Source: Roseovarius aestuariivivens (lineage in GTDB: Bacteria; Pseudomonadota; Alphaproteobacteria; Rhodobacterales; Rhodobacteraceae). Taken from it: 64,000 nt of DNA. How positions within the stretch are numbered: the stretch's first letter is position 1; every line of letters starts with the position of its first letter. This document shows, piece by piece, positions 26,251 to 34,841 of the stretch. Below the pieces are notes generated by a model. The model ran no database searches, had not been told where the DNA came from, and saw only the letters and a program-made list of their open reading frames with translations. The stretch spans positions 248,001 to 312,000 of the forward strand of contig NZ_SJEY01000003.1 of NCBI RefSeq assembly GCF_004761875.1, read 5' to 3'. Made by a program: the position numbers and the translations under genes.

Positions 26251-26964
26251 GTGACCCGTTTGAGACAGATCCGCGCGGGCGTTCTGGCGCTTGGCTGCGC
26301 GCTCGCGGCCCCGGCCGCGCAAGCGCAGGACGTGGTCGTGCCCATCTCCTACGACGATCTTGCCGCCACGTCGGCGGGCCGCGTCACCTTCGACGCCTTG
26401 CCGCGACGGGCCGAACCGGGCCTGAATTTCGACGCGCCGATGCGCCTCGGCGCGCTCTGGCTGGCCGAGCGGTTTGCGGGCCAGACGGTCGCTGCGCATG
26501 GCCCGTTCGACAGCGTGGGCGGCGCACCCCTTGGCCCGCTCGCCCTGCGCCCCGGGCCATCCGGCACGAACCAGTCTGTGGCCCATCACCGTGGTTTCGG
26601 ATCGAACGCGCTCTTCCCGCTCGGGCCGCGCGGGTTTCCCGACCTTGCCGCCCGTGGTGAAGGGGCCGTGGCCCTGCTCTTTGACGAGGATCAGGCCGAA
26701 ATCGGTCTGCGGGTTCATTCCGACTACCCCGATCCACTGGGCCAGCGTCCGGCGCGCCGCGGCCGCGTGACGCTCGTCCTCTACACGCGGCAGGGTCACG
26801 AGATCGCGCGCCACGTCACGCCGCTCGGCCCCGGCGTGACAGAGATCGCCCTGCGGCGCACCCGTGGCCTGCGCGACATCGCCGGCGTGCTCATTCTCAA
26901 CGATGATCCGGGCGGGATTGCCATCGACGACATTCTTTATCAGATTGCGCCAAAACTTGGCTGA
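26251..26964 (+). CDS. Secreted hypothetical protein
   Basis: 237 residues starting with GTG at 26251, which has GGGAG directly upstream; the frame can be extended to a TTG at 26239. The signal peptide ends at AQAQ (about residue 26). The mature part alternates short beta-like stretches with Gly/Pro loops and contains DDILYQI near the C-terminus, as in carbohydrate-binding-like jelly rolls, but I do not recognise a family. It is followed by two TerB-like genes within 25 bp and may share their transcript. Confidence 0.65.
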   Translation: MTRLRQIRAGVLALGCALAAPAAQAQDVVVPISYDDLAATSAGRVTFDALPRRAEPGLNFDAPMRLGALWLAERFAGQTVAAHGPFDSVGGAPLGPLALRPGPSGTNQSVAHHRGFGSNALFPLGPRGFPDLAARGEGAVALLFDEDQAEIGLRVHSDYPDPLGQRPARRGRVTLVLYTRQGHEIARHVTPLGPGVTEIALRRTRGLRDIAGVLILNDDPGGIAIDDILYQIAPKLG

Positions 26965-26985
26965 TCCCGAAAGGCCCGCTAACTC

Positions 26986-27438
26986 ATGGACGTCGCCGCC
27001 TTCCTGCACCGCCTGCGCCACGCCTTCGACGCGCCCGCGCCGCCGCCCCTGCCCGAGCTCGACGAAAAGCTCGCGCTCGGCGCGCTTCTGGTGCGCACGG
27101 CGAAATCCGACCGCACCTACGTGCTGGCCGAGATCAGCAAGATCGACAAGCTTCTCGCACGGCTCTTCGGCCTCAAACCCATCGAGGCGGCCAAGATGCG
27201 CGCCACCTGCGAACGGCTCGACCGGGCCGCGCCGGACACCGGGCGCTTCGCCCATCTCATCCGCGAAACCGTCAGCTTCGACGCCCGCGCCGACGCGCTC
27301 GAGGCGCTGTGGGAAGTGGTGCTCGCCGACGGTGACATCCGCCCCGCCGAGGAAGCGATGTGCGACGAGGTCCGCGAGGCGCTCGGCCTCAGCCACGAAG
27401 ACGCCGAAACCGCCCGCGTCCGCGCCGAATCCGCCTGA
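26986..27438 (+). CDS. TerB-like protein, first of two
   Basis: 150 residues, mainly helical, with the TerB/DjlA-N pattern of acidic repeats: LALGALLVRTAKSD, EISKIDKLLARLFGL and LWEVVLADGDIRPAEEAMCDEV. TerB-family proteins are linked to tellurite resistance and metal-stress membrane complexes, but stand-alone copies are mostly uncharacterised. It is related to the next gene, so a tandem duplication is likely. Confidence 0.85.
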   Translation: MDVAAFLHRLRHAFDAPAPPPLPELDEKLALGALLVRTAKSDRTYVLAEISKIDKLLARLFGLKPIEAAKMRATCERLDRAAPDTGRFAHLIRETVSFDARADALEALWEVVLADGDIRPAEEAMCDEVREALGLSHEDAETARVRAESA

Positions 27439-27478
27439 TCCCATTGGACCGCACCAAGACACGGCTTATATCTCCAAC

Positions 27479-27913
27479 ATGTTTGCAGATTTCCTCAACT
27501 CCCTCCTCGCACCCGAGCCGGAACCGCTCGACGATACCGATGCGCGCCGCGCGCTGACCGCGCTTCTCGTGCGCATGGCCAAGTCGGACGGCTACTATGC
27601 CGCGTCCGAGATCATGCGCATCGAAAAGATCGTCGGCAAACGCTATGGGCTGAGCCACGATGACGCCAAGGCGCTCCGTGCCGAGGCCGAACAGCTGGAA
27701 TCCGAGGCGCCGGACACCGTGCGTTTCACCCGCGCGATCAAGGATGCGGTGGCCTACCAGGATCGTCTCGCCGTGATCGAAGCGCTCTGGCAGGTGGCCC
27801 TCGCCGATGGCGAGCGTGACGCCGAAGAAGACGCGCTGGTGCGCATGGCGGCGAATTTCCTCGGGGTCAGTGACGTCGACAGCGCCAAGGCCCGCCAGCG
27901 TATCAGCGGCTGA
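27479..27913 (+). CDS. TerB-like protein, second of two
   Basis: 144 residues beginning MFADFLNSLLAPEPEP at the ATG at 27479. The same helical pattern as its neighbour is easy to follow: LLVRMAKSDGYYAASEIMRIEKIV, and LWQVALADGERDAEEDALVRM near the C-terminus. A longer reading frame runs upstream through the first gene in another frame and is not real. It ends 6 bp before the PhnD-like gene. Confidence 0.85.
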   Translation: MFADFLNSLLAPEPEPLDDTDARRALTALLVRMAKSDGYYAASEIMRIEKIVGKRYGLSHDDAKALRAEAEQLESEAPDTVRFTRAIKDAVAYQDRLAVIEALWQVALADGERDAEEDALVRMAANFLGVSDVDSAKARQRISG

Positions 27914-27919
27914 CGCCCG

Positions 27920-28660
27920 ATGCGCGCCAGCCTGCCGATGTATGACCGCCCCGACCTGCGGGGCGCGCATCACCGGCTCTGGCGCGGCGTCCGCGCCGCC
28001 CTCGGCCACGGTCCAGATACCCTTTCGCATCCCGCCAACCCGTGGGACGACTGGACCGCGCCAGATCTGCTTTTGTCGCAGACCTGCGGGTATCCTTACC
28101 GCGCCCGCCTTCACGGTCACGTCACCCTCGTCGCCACGCCCGAACACCGCCTGCCGGGCTGCCCGCCGGGGCACTACGCGTCGGTCTTCGTGGCCCGCCA
28201 AAGCGATCCCCGCAGCGATCCCGTCGAATTCGCCGAAAGCCCCTTCGCCTATAACGAGCCACTGTCGCAAAGCGGGTGGGCCGCGCCCGCCACCTATGCC
28301 GCCGATCGCGGGTTCGCCTTCATCGACACGCGCCGCACCGGCGCGCATGTCGCCTCGGCCCGCGCGGTCGCCGACGGCCACGCCGATCTGGCCGCGCTCG
28401 ACGCCCAGACATGGCGGCTGATGCAGCGGCATGACCCGGCCGCGCGGCATCTGCGCGTGATCGCCATGACCGATCCCACGCCCGCCCTGCCCTATATCAC
28501 CGGCCCGGACCGCGTTCCGGCCCCGTTGCGCGCCGCCCTCGCGCAGGCCATCCGGACCCTGCCGGCTCCCGACCGCGACGCACTCGGGCTTTACGGTCTC
28601 GTCACCATCCCGGCTGCGGTCTATCTGGCCGTGCCGACGCCCGCGCCGCCACCCGCCTGA
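27920..28660 (+). CDS. PhnD/SsuA-like substrate-binding fold protein without signal peptide
   Basis: 246 residues with the periplasmic-binding-protein pattern of the PhnD family: SLPMYDRPDLR at the N-terminus, DLLLSQTCGYPY, a Y-S-x-F-V-A strand (HYASVFVARQ), and AALDAQTWRLM. There is no signal peptide or lipobox and no ABC partner nearby, so it is unlikely to be a transporter receptor in the usual way. It may bind a small ligand in the cytoplasm. It is closely spaced behind the TerB-like pair. Confidence 0.75.
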   Translation: MRASLPMYDRPDLRGAHHRLWRGVRAALGHGPDTLSHPANPWDDWTAPDLLLSQTCGYPYRARLHGHVTLVATPEHRLPGCPPGHYASVFVARQSDPRSDPVEFAESPFAYNEPLSQSGWAAPATYAADRGFAFIDTRRTGAHVASARAVADGHADLAALDAQTWRLMQRHDPAARHLRVIAMTDPTPALPYITGPDRVPAPLRAALAQAIRTLPAPDRDALGLYGLVTIPAAVYLAVPTPAPPPA

Positions 28661-28804
28661 CGCAACGGAACCCCCGCGATTGTCCCGCGAAAGCGCCCAA
28701 TTTGCAGGCGAATGCCACCGTTTCGGCGTTTTGCAAGTTGCAATACGTTACAATTTCCGTCCTAGTGTGTGCGATTACGCGCAGCATCAACACCGGGACC
28801 CGCC

Positions 28805-29581
28805 TTGGCCGACGAAACGCCCGTCATCGAAATCCGCAATCTTCACAAGGCCTACGGGTCTCTCGAAGTGATCAAGGGTGTCGACATCACCGCGCCCAAA
28901 GGCACGGTCGTGTCGCTTATCGGCTCTTCCGGGTCCGGCAAATCCACCATTCTGCGCTGCGCCAACCTGCTCGAAGACAGCCAGCAGGGCGACATCCTCT
29001 TCAAGGGCGAGCCGGTCAAGTGGAAGGGCAGCGGTCTGTCCCGCCACCCCGCCGATTCCGGTCAGGTCCTGCGCATCCGCACGAATCTCAGCATGGTCTT
29101 CCAGCAGTTCAACCTCTGGGCGCATATGACCATCCTGCAAAACGTGATGGAGGCGCCGGTGACCGTGCTGGGCCGCGACCGGGCCGAGGTCGAGAAGGCC
29201 GCGCGCGGCTACCTCGACAAGGTCGGCATCGGCGACAAATGCGATGTCTATCCCGCGCAGCTTTCCGGCGGTCAGCAGCAGCGCGCCGCCATCGCCCGCG
29301 CGCTTTGCATGGAGCCCGAGGCGCTTCTCTTCGACGAGCCGACCTCGGCGCTCGACCCGGAACTGGAACAGGAAGTGGTGCGCGTCATCAAGGATCTGGC
29401 CACCGAAGGCCGCACCATGATGATCGTCACACACGACATGAAGATGGCCCGCGACGTGTCCGATCACGTCATTTTCCTGCATCAGGGCCTCATCGAGGAA
29501 GAAGGCGCGCCCCAGACCCTCTTCGGCGCCCCGAAATCAGAGCGGCTGCAGCAGTTTCTCAGCTCCACCATGGCCGCCTGA
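28805..29581 (+). CDS. Polar amino-acid ABC transporter ATPase (HisP/GlnQ type)
   Basis: 258 residues from the TTG at 28805; an in-frame GTG at 28769 would add 12 residues, and neither has a strong ribosome-binding site. It has Walker A GSSGSGKST, the Q-loop in VFQQFNLWAH, the signature LSGGQQQRAAIARAL and Walker B ALLFDEPTSALDP. The KWKGSGLSRHP insert after the A-loop region is typical of the HisP/OccP branch. It is the first gene of an importer with the binding protein and two permeases that follow. Confidence 0.92.
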   Translation: MADETPVIEIRNLHKAYGSLEVIKGVDITAPKGTVVSLIGSSGSGKSTILRCANLLEDSQQGDILFKGEPVKWKGSGLSRHPADSGQVLRIRTNLSMVFQQFNLWAHMTILQNVMEAPVTVLGRDRAEVEKAARGYLDKVGIGDKCDVYPAQLSGGQQQRAAIARALCMEPEALLFDEPTSALDPELEQEVVRVIKDLATEGRTMMIVTHDMKMARDVSDHVIFLHQGLIEEEGAPQTLFGAPKSERLQQFLSSTMAA

Positions 29582-29610
29582 CCACCCATAACTAGAAAAG
29601 GGAGACACTC

Positions 29611-30336
29611 ATGAAAACACTCGTTCTTTCCGGCCTTGCCCTGACCCTCGCGGGCGGCATGGCCCTGGCCGCCGGTCATGAAAAGACCGTGCGCCTCGGC
29701 ACCGAAGGCGCCTATGCGCCGTGGAACTTTATCAACGACGCGGGCGAGGTCGACGGCTTCGAGCGCGAGCTGGGCGATGAGCTCTGCGCACGCGCCGAAC
29801 TGACCTGCGAATGGGTCACCAACGACTGGGACAGCATCATCCCGAACCTCGTTTCGGGCAACTACGACGCCATCATCGCCGGCATGTCGATCACCGACGA
29901 GCGCGATGAGGTCATCGACTTCACCCAGAATTACACGCCGCCCGATCCCTCGGCCTATCTGGGCCTCTCCGAGGATGTGGACGTCGCCGGCGGCGTGGTT
30001 GCCGCGCAGACCGGCACGATCCAGGCCGCTTACGTGGCCGAACAGGGCGCCACGCTGGTCGAGTTCGCCACGCCCGAGGAAACCGTCGCGGCGGTGAAGA
30101 ACGGCGAGGCTGACGCGGTGCTGGCCGACAAATCCTACCTTGCGCCCATCGCGGCCGAAGACTCCGAGCTGATGTTCGTGGGCGAGGATGTGCCCCTGGG
30201 CGGCGGCGTCGGCATGGGCTTCCGCGAATCCGACGCCGAGCTGCGCGAGACGTTCGACGCCGCCATCCAGTCGATGAAGGATGACGGCTCGCTCAACGCA
30301 CTGATCGAGAAATGGGAGGTCTCCTCGACCTTCTGA
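29611..30336 (+). CDS. Periplasmic polar amino-acid-binding protein
   Basis: 241 residues of the SBP_bac_3 family with a signal peptide (cleavage near ALA-A, residue 20). Landmarks are VRLGTEGAYAPWNFIN, GFERELGDELCARAEL with a Cys pair, WDSIIPNLVSGNYDAIIAGMSITDERDEVIDF, read in pieces, and a C-terminal helix. The ligand is probably lysine/arginine/ornithine or histidine-like, but the sequence alone cannot fix it. A GGGAG precedes the ATG, 29 bp after the ATPase gene. Confidence 0.92.
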   Translation: MKTLVLSGLALTLAGGMALAAGHEKTVRLGTEGAYAPWNFINDAGEVDGFERELGDELCARAELTCEWVTNDWDSIIPNLVSGNYDAIIAGMSITDERDEVIDFTQNYTPPDPSAYLGLSEDVDVAGGVVAAQTGTIQAAYVAEQGATLVEFATPEETVAAVKNGEADAVLADKSYLAPIAAEDSELMFVGEDVPLGGGVGMGFRESDAELRETFDAAIQSMKDDGSLNALIEKWEVSSTF

Positions 30337-30379
30337 TCGCTTGCGGGCCGCGCGGGATCTCCCCCGCGCGGCCCGGCTC

Positions 30380-30622
30380 TCAACCGAAGGACGGATCTTC
30401 GAAGGCCACCGGCATGAAGCCCTCATCGGTAAAGGATTCCCCCGCGATATCGCCGATCTTCAGATACGCATAGGGATTGAAATCGGGGCCCTCAAACGTG
30501 ACCGGCCCGGTCTTGCCGAAGGACGGATCTTCGAACGTCTCCACCGCAAGGGGCTGGAACATGCCGGACCCGTTATCGACCACCGCCGCAATTGGCTTCT
30601 TGAACACAAATGAATCGCTCAT
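30380..30622 (-). CDS. Small protein of unknown function with duplicated FEDPSFG
   Basis: 80 residues read against the transporter operon, between the binding-protein gene and the permeases. The ATG at 30622 has a good CAGGAG 8 bp upstream, giving MSDSFVFKKPIAAVV. The protein is acidic and rich in Phe, Pro and Gly. FEDPSFG occurs near the middle and as the exact C-terminus, 44 residues apart, with a looser FEGPDFN between them. Each FEDPSFG is encoded within the same 20-bp sequence. There is no signal peptide, membrane span or Cys. I do not recognise a family. Confidence 0.6.
   Translation of the reverse strand: MSDSFVFKKPIAAVVDNGSGMFQPLAVETFEDPSFGKTGPVTFEGPDFNPYAYLKIGDIAGESFTDEGFMPVAFEDPSFG
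30384..30403 (-). repeat. 20-bp direct repeat, copy 1
   Basis: The 20-bp sequence at 30384-30403 is identical to 30516-30535, 132 bp away, and encodes the C-terminal EDPSFG of the small antisense protein. Exact identity, including third codon positions, points to a recent duplication or conversion, or to selection on the DNA itself. Confidence 0.75.
30516..30535 (-). repeat. 20-bp direct repeat, copy 2
   Basis: This is identical to copy 1 and in the same reading frame (132 bp is 44 codons). It encodes the internal EDPSFG of the small antisense protein. Confidence 0.75.
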
Positions 30623-30750
30623 GGCGCGTCTCCTGAAATTGATTTTTGACAATAAACGCCCGTCGGACGCCACGACTGTAGCCTGCCATTCGCGGGGGGT
30701 GGTGGAAAAGTCCGGAAAACCTTGCCTTTACAGCGGCAAAGGAGGCAGCC

Positions 30751-31635
30751 ATGTTCAGCTTCTGCGCTGATCCCGAAACCCTCGACAGCCTGCGCTGGCT
30801 CGCCTGCTACCTGACCACGGCCAAGCACGCCAATCTCTACACCGCGACGCTGGTGGTGCTGGCGCTCCTGGCCATCACCGCGCCTGCCGCCATGATCTTC
30901 GGCTTTGGCGGGGCCATGGCAGCGCGCTCGCGCCTCCTGCCGCTTCGGGTCTTCGGCCACGGCTATATCTCGATTGTGCGCGGCGTGCCGGACATCGCCT
31001 TTTTCCTCTTCTTCGTGATCGCACTAGACCAGGGCTTCGAGTGGATCCGCCACAAGGTCAAATGCCCCGACTGGGATGAGCCGATCCGGCAGGGCAACGA
31101 TTTCATCGTTTGTGCCGAAGCCAAGCTGCCGCTTGGCACCTCCGCGCAATGGATCCATGAAACCTACGGCTTCTTTCTGGCCGTGCTGACCTTCGCCATC
31201 GTCTTCGGCGCCTTCTGCGCCAACGTGCTTTACGGCGCCATGCGCGCCGTGCCCCGCGCGCAGCTGGAAACCGCCGAGGCTTATGGCATGTCGCGCCGCC
31301 AGACCTTCTGGCGCATCCTCGTGCCGCAGATGTGGGTCTACGCCCTGCCCGGTCTGGGCAATCTCTGGATGGTGCTGACCAAGGCCACGCCGCTCCTCTT
31401 TCTGCTGGGCGTCGAGGATATCGTCTACTGGGCGCGCGAGTTGGGTGGCACGGCCAATCCGCGCTTTACCGACTATCCCCACGGCGACTGGCGCATGTGG
31501 TACTTCCTCGCGCTGCTGGTCTTCTACCTCGGCCTCACGCGAATCTCCGAGATCGCGCTCGACCGCCTGATGATACGGCTCAGCCACGGGCAGGCCACAA
31601 CGGGCGGCGAAGCCCTGAGAAAGGCCGCGACATGA
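30751..31635 (+). CDS. Amino-acid ABC transporter permease (HisQ type)
   Basis: 294 residues with about five membrane spans. The permease signature is in LETAEAYGMSRRQTFWRILVPQ, the EAA loop that contacts the ATPase. It is longer than the usual 220-240 residues because of a polar insert at about 95-130 (IRHKVKCPDWDEPIRQGND), as in some HisQ/OccQ relatives. Its stop overlaps the next permease start by 4 bp, so the two should form a heterodimer. Confidence 0.92.
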   Translation: MFSFCADPETLDSLRWLACYLTTAKHANLYTATLVVLALLAITAPAAMIFGFGGAMAARSRLLPLRVFGHGYISIVRGVPDIAFFLFFVIALDQGFEWIRHKVKCPDWDEPIRQGNDFIVCAEAKLPLGTSAQWIHETYGFFLAVLTFAIVFGAFCANVLYGAMRAVPRAQLETAEAYGMSRRQTFWRILVPQMWVYALPGLGNLWMVLTKATPLLFLLGVEDIVYWARELGGTANPRFTDYPHGDWRMWYFLALLVFYLGLTRISEIALDRLMIRLSHGQATTGGEALRKAAT

Positions 31636-32438
31636 GCTGCTGGCAAACCGTTCAGGACTACGCGCTGCGCTCTCTGGGTATCGGAGAGCGGCTGCTGCCG
31701 CGCGAGGGCTATACGCTCTGCGAGCATTTCACGCTGATCGGCTCGGGCCTCATCTGGAATATCTATTTCGGCGTGCTGGCGCTCTTCTTCGGGTTCTTCC
31801 TCGCCACCACCGTGGCCTTGGGCAAGGCCTCGAAGAACCGGCTGATCCGCAAGCCGTCGGAATGGTTCATCTTCATCTTCCGCGGCTCGCCGCTCTTCAT
31901 CCAGTTCTTCTTTTTCTACGCCCTCTTCCTGTCGCTCAAGTCCCGGTTCGAGATCTTCGATCCCTTCACCTCTGCCGCCATTGGCGCGCTCATCGTGCTC
32001 TTCCTCAACACCGCCGCCTATTCCGGAGAGATCTTCTACGGCGCGCTGCGCTCGATCCCCAAGGGCGATGTCGAGGCCGCGGACGCCTACGGCTTCACCG
32101 GCTGGACGCGCTTTCGCCGGATCATCTGGCCCACCATGCTGCGCCTCGCCTGGCCCGCCTACACGAACGAGGCGATTTTTCTCTTCCACGCCACGGCGCT
32201 CGTCTTCTTCTCGGCCTTCCCGGCCTGGCAGCAACGCGGCGACGCGCTCTATTACGCAAGCTTTTTCGCGGACAAGACCTTCAACCCCTTCATCCCCTAC
32301 CCGATCTTCGCGTTCTACTTCATCCTGCTCAGCCTGTCGGTGATCGGGGTCTTCGCGCTGATCAACCGTCGCCTCAATCGCCACATGCCGAAAGAATACC
32401 GCGCGCGATTCAAGCCCCGGATGAACCTCATCCGCTAA
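31632..32438 (+). CDS. Amino-acid ABC transporter permease (HisM type)
   Basis: 268 residues from the ATG at 31632, inside the previous stop codon. It has five or more spans and the EAA loop in DVEAADAYGFTGWTRFRRIIWPTMLRLAWPAY, read in pieces. The stretch IFRGSPLFIQFFFFYALF is typical of HisM. It completes a one-ATPase, two-permease, one-receptor importer. A frame running in from further upstream overlaps the other permease and is not real. Confidence 0.92.
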   Translation: MSCWQTVQDYALRSLGIGERLLPREGYTLCEHFTLIGSGLIWNIYFGVLALFFGFFLATTVALGKASKNRLIRKPSEWFIFIFRGSPLFIQFFFFYALFLSLKSRFEIFDPFTSAAIGALIVLFLNTAAYSGEIFYGALRSIPKGDVEAADAYGFTGWTRFRRIIWPTMLRLAWPAYTNEAIFLFHATALVFFSAFPAWQQRGDALYYASFFADKTFNPFIPYPIFAFYFILLSLSVIGVFALINRRLNRHMPKEYRARFKPRMNLIR

Positions 32439-32448
32439 GCCTGTCGAC

Positions 32449-33411
32449 TCAGTCGATCATCCAGCGCCCGTCGGGAAAGAACGCATGAAAGGCGAAGGCG
32501 AAAAGCATGTCATGCGCCAGGTCGCGGCCTTGGCCATCACGCACCCGCACCGTGCCCACGTCGCGCCCGTCGGCAACGCGCCCCGCATCCAGCGCCGAGG
32601 CCTGCCCGGCCTCCCAACTCAGCACGACGCCCGCCTCGGCGATCCGCCCGGCCTTGCGCACGCGGCTCATCGGCCAGGCCCGGTCGCCCACCCGCACGAC
32701 CCGCGCCAGCGGGTGGATGCCATGCGGCGGATTTTCCCCGGAATAAAGAAACGGTCGAGACGCCCGGTCATAGCCGGCATAGGGATTGCGGCCGTAATCG
32801 CGCGCCGCGCCCGGCGGCTGAAGCACCTCGCCCTGCGGGTGGCGCGCGCGAAACTGCGCCCAGCTTTCCATCACGGCGGGGATCTGCCGCAGCTCCCTGC
32901 CGGTCAGCTCGCCCACGATGGCCTCGCCTACCGCCTGCTGCCACCAGCTTTCGGTCTGGCGGTCATACATCACCATGTCCGAATGACGCAGCTTGCCGGT
33001 GACCCCGAAACTCAGCACACGCCCGCCCACGCGCCGGTCGAACACCAGCCCGGAATTGCATAAGGGGCAGAAGGTCACCGCGACCGGCACGCCCGCGACC
33101 CGATCATTCACGATCTCGTGCCACATGAGATACCGGATCGGATAAGCCCGCGCGCGCCCGCCAAGGCTCAGTGAAATTACCGCCTCCCGCGGGGACAGCC
33201 GCGTCTCGCGCGCCACCGGCGCAAAACGCGGGGCGTCTATCGCGGGAATGCCGTCGCGTCCCGGCCCGCCAGACTGGATCTCGACCCAGCTCTCGACACT
33301 CTTTCGGCTGAAATCCGTGCCCGGCCACTCGTGCCGCCAGAAGGCCGGATCGGCCAGCGCGGGCGTGACCATCAGCGCAAGAACAAAGGGCAGGATCCAA
33401 CGGGGTCGCAT
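32449..33411 (-). CDS. DUF3179 secreted protein
   Basis: 320 residues starting at the ATG at 33411, with a signal peptide cleaved near ALA-D (residue 21). The DUF3179 signature VTFCPLCNSGLVFDR is intact, with AYPIRYLMWHEIVND upstream of it, and an ENPPHGIHPLARVV stretch later. The paired cysteines may bind metal or form a disulfide; no reaction is known. The start upstream at 33648 would add a non-conserved Arg/Gly-rich leader. Confidence 0.88.
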   Translation of the reverse strand: MRPRWILPFVLALMVTPALADPAFWRHEWPGTDFSRKSVESWVEIQSGGPGRDGIPAIDAPRFAPVARETRLSPREAVISLSLGGRARAYPIRYLMWHEIVNDRVAGVPVAVTFCPLCNSGLVFDRRVGGRVLSFGVTGKLRHSDMVMYDRQTESWWQQAVGEAIVGELTGRELRQIPAVMESWAQFRARHPQGEVLQPPGAARDYGRNPYAGYDRASRPFLYSGENPPHGIHPLARVVRVGDRAWPMSRVRKAGRIAEAGVVLSWEAGQASALDAGRVADGRDVGTVRVRDGQGRDLAHDMLFAFAFHAFFPDGRWMID

Positions 33412-33494
33412 GGCATCGCTCCATTCCGGGCCGCCCCATCCTGCGCCCTTGGCGGCGGGTTCACCAGCCCCCGCACGCGGATGTGACGCACAGT

Positions 33495-34286
33495 TTACCG
33501 CCGCGACGCCTCGCCCGCCTTCTGCGCGGCCAAGGCCCGCTCCCAGGCCCTCGCGCCCAGAACCCGGCGAAACGCCCGTTCCAGCTCGGCAGTGCCGTCG
33601 CGCCTGTACCACCGGCCGTGCGAAAGAATGACCCGCCGCGCGCCCCAACCGATCACCGTCTCCAGATCCCCCGCCATCGCGTTCTTGTCGCGAAAACTCC
33701 AGCGGATCAGCGGCGGCGTCTTGCCGTCACTGTCATCGATCCCGTTCAGCCACACGAAAGGCCGGCACCGCGCGGGCAGCTTTTCGGTCTCGAACGCCTG
33801 GATCAGGTCGGTCAGGATTGTCGTCGCGGAGGCCTTGTGATGAAACACTACCTCCTTGTGCCAGCGGCTGCCCTTGATCAAAAGCTGCTCGATCTGTCCG
33901 GCCCAGGGCGTCTCCGGGCCCGCGCCGCACAGCACCTCGCCCTCAGGCAGTGTCACGCCGGAACGCGCCGCCCGGTCCCGCGCGCCGGGGCTCAGCCAGA
34001 CGGCGGCCTCGGGAAAGGCCGCGGCCCACGCGTTCAGATACAGAAAATGAAACTGGTTCGGTGCGATCAGATGCGCGACCGGGCCTTCGGCTTCGATCTC
34101 CCGGCGCAATCCCTCGGTCAAAGGCGTGGGCGAATGCACCCAAAGCCCGCCATCTCGCAGCCGGACCACCGTGGCGCGCGTGGGGAAAGGAAACCCCATC
34201 ACCCGCACCGCCGCGCCGTCGATGATCCAAAGATCGTCGGCCACGGGCTTGAGCGTATCCAGAGGCTCGTATCCCGTGGCCGTCAT
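33495..34286 (-). CDS. DUF4336 protein (metallo-beta-lactamase-like fold)
   Basis: 263 residues matching DUF4336: LKPVADDLWIIDG at the N-terminus, FPFPTRATVVRLRDGGLWVHSPTPL and HLIAPNQFHFLYL. The family is thought to be a metal-poor relative of the metallo-beta-lactamase fold; the classical HxHxDH is not seen. The function is unknown. It begins 3 bp before the stop of the secreted cyclophilin gene and may be co-transcribed with it. Confidence 0.82.
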   Translation of the reverse strand: MTATGYEPLDTLKPVADDLWIIDGAAVRVMGFPFPTRATVVRLRDGGLWVHSPTPLTEGLRREIEAEGPVAHLIAPNQFHFLYLNAWAAAFPEAAVWLSPGARDRAARSGVTLPEGEVLCGAGPETPWAGQIEQLLIKGSRWHKEVVFHHKASATTILTDLIQAFETEKLPARCRPFVWLNGIDDSDGKTPPLIRWSFRDKNAMAGDLETVIGWGARRVILSHGRWYRRDGTAELERAFRRVLGARAWERALAAQKAGEASRR

Positions 34287-34289
34287 AAG

Positions 34290-34841
34290 TCAGTCCGTGA
34301 CCGTGACCGACTGCATCACGTCGGGCTGGCCGATCACGGCACCGTTCTGGCCTTCACCGCGCTTGATCTGGTCGACCACGTCCATGCCGTCCGTGACCTC
34401 GCCCACGACCGTGTATTGCCCGTTCAGGAACTCTCCGGGGGCGAACATGATGAAGAACTGGCTGTTGGCGCTGTCGGGATTTTGCGCGCGGGCCATGCCC
34501 ACCACGCCCCGCTGGAACGGAATGTCCGAGAATTCGGCCTGCAGGTCGGGCCGGTCGCTGCCGCCCATACCGGCGCGGCGCATGTCGCCGCCCATCTTGC
34601 CGAACTCCACGTCGCCCGTCTGCGCCATGAACCCGTCGATCACCCGGTGAAAGACGACCCCGTCATAGGCGCCCTCTTCGGCCAGCGCGGTGATCTGCTC
34701 GACATGGCCCGGGGCCACGTCCTCGAACAGATCGATCTGCACGGTGCCGTTGGCCTCGCCCGCCACCTCGATGGTCAGGCCGGTGGCCAGCGCAGGCGCG
34801 GCCAGAATACTTAAGGCTGCTGCCGACAAGAACTTATGCAT
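34290..34841 (-). CDS. Periplasmic peptidyl-prolyl cis-trans isomerase (cyclophilin, PpiA type)
   Basis: 183 residues with a signal peptide (cleavage near ALA-T, residue 19). The cyclophilin core is intact: VFHRVIDGFMAQTGDVE, FSDIPFQRGVVGMARAQNPDSANSQFFIMFA (read in pieces), and NGQYTVVGEVTDGMDVVDQI. It catalyses proline isomerisation during folding in the periplasm. Its start overlaps the cytosolic cyclophilin gene by 8 bp, a common ppiA-ppiB-like arrangement in Rhodobacterales. Confidence 0.93.
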   Translation of the reverse strand: MHKFLSAAALSILAAPALATGLTIEVAGEANGTVQIDLFEDVAPGHVEQITALAEEGAYDGVVFHRVIDGFMAQTGDVEFGKMGGDMRRAGMGGSDRPDLQAEFSDIPFQRGVVGMARAQNPDSANSQFFIMFAPGEFLNGQYTVVGEVTDGMDVVDQIKRGEGQNGAVIGQPDVMQSVTVTD

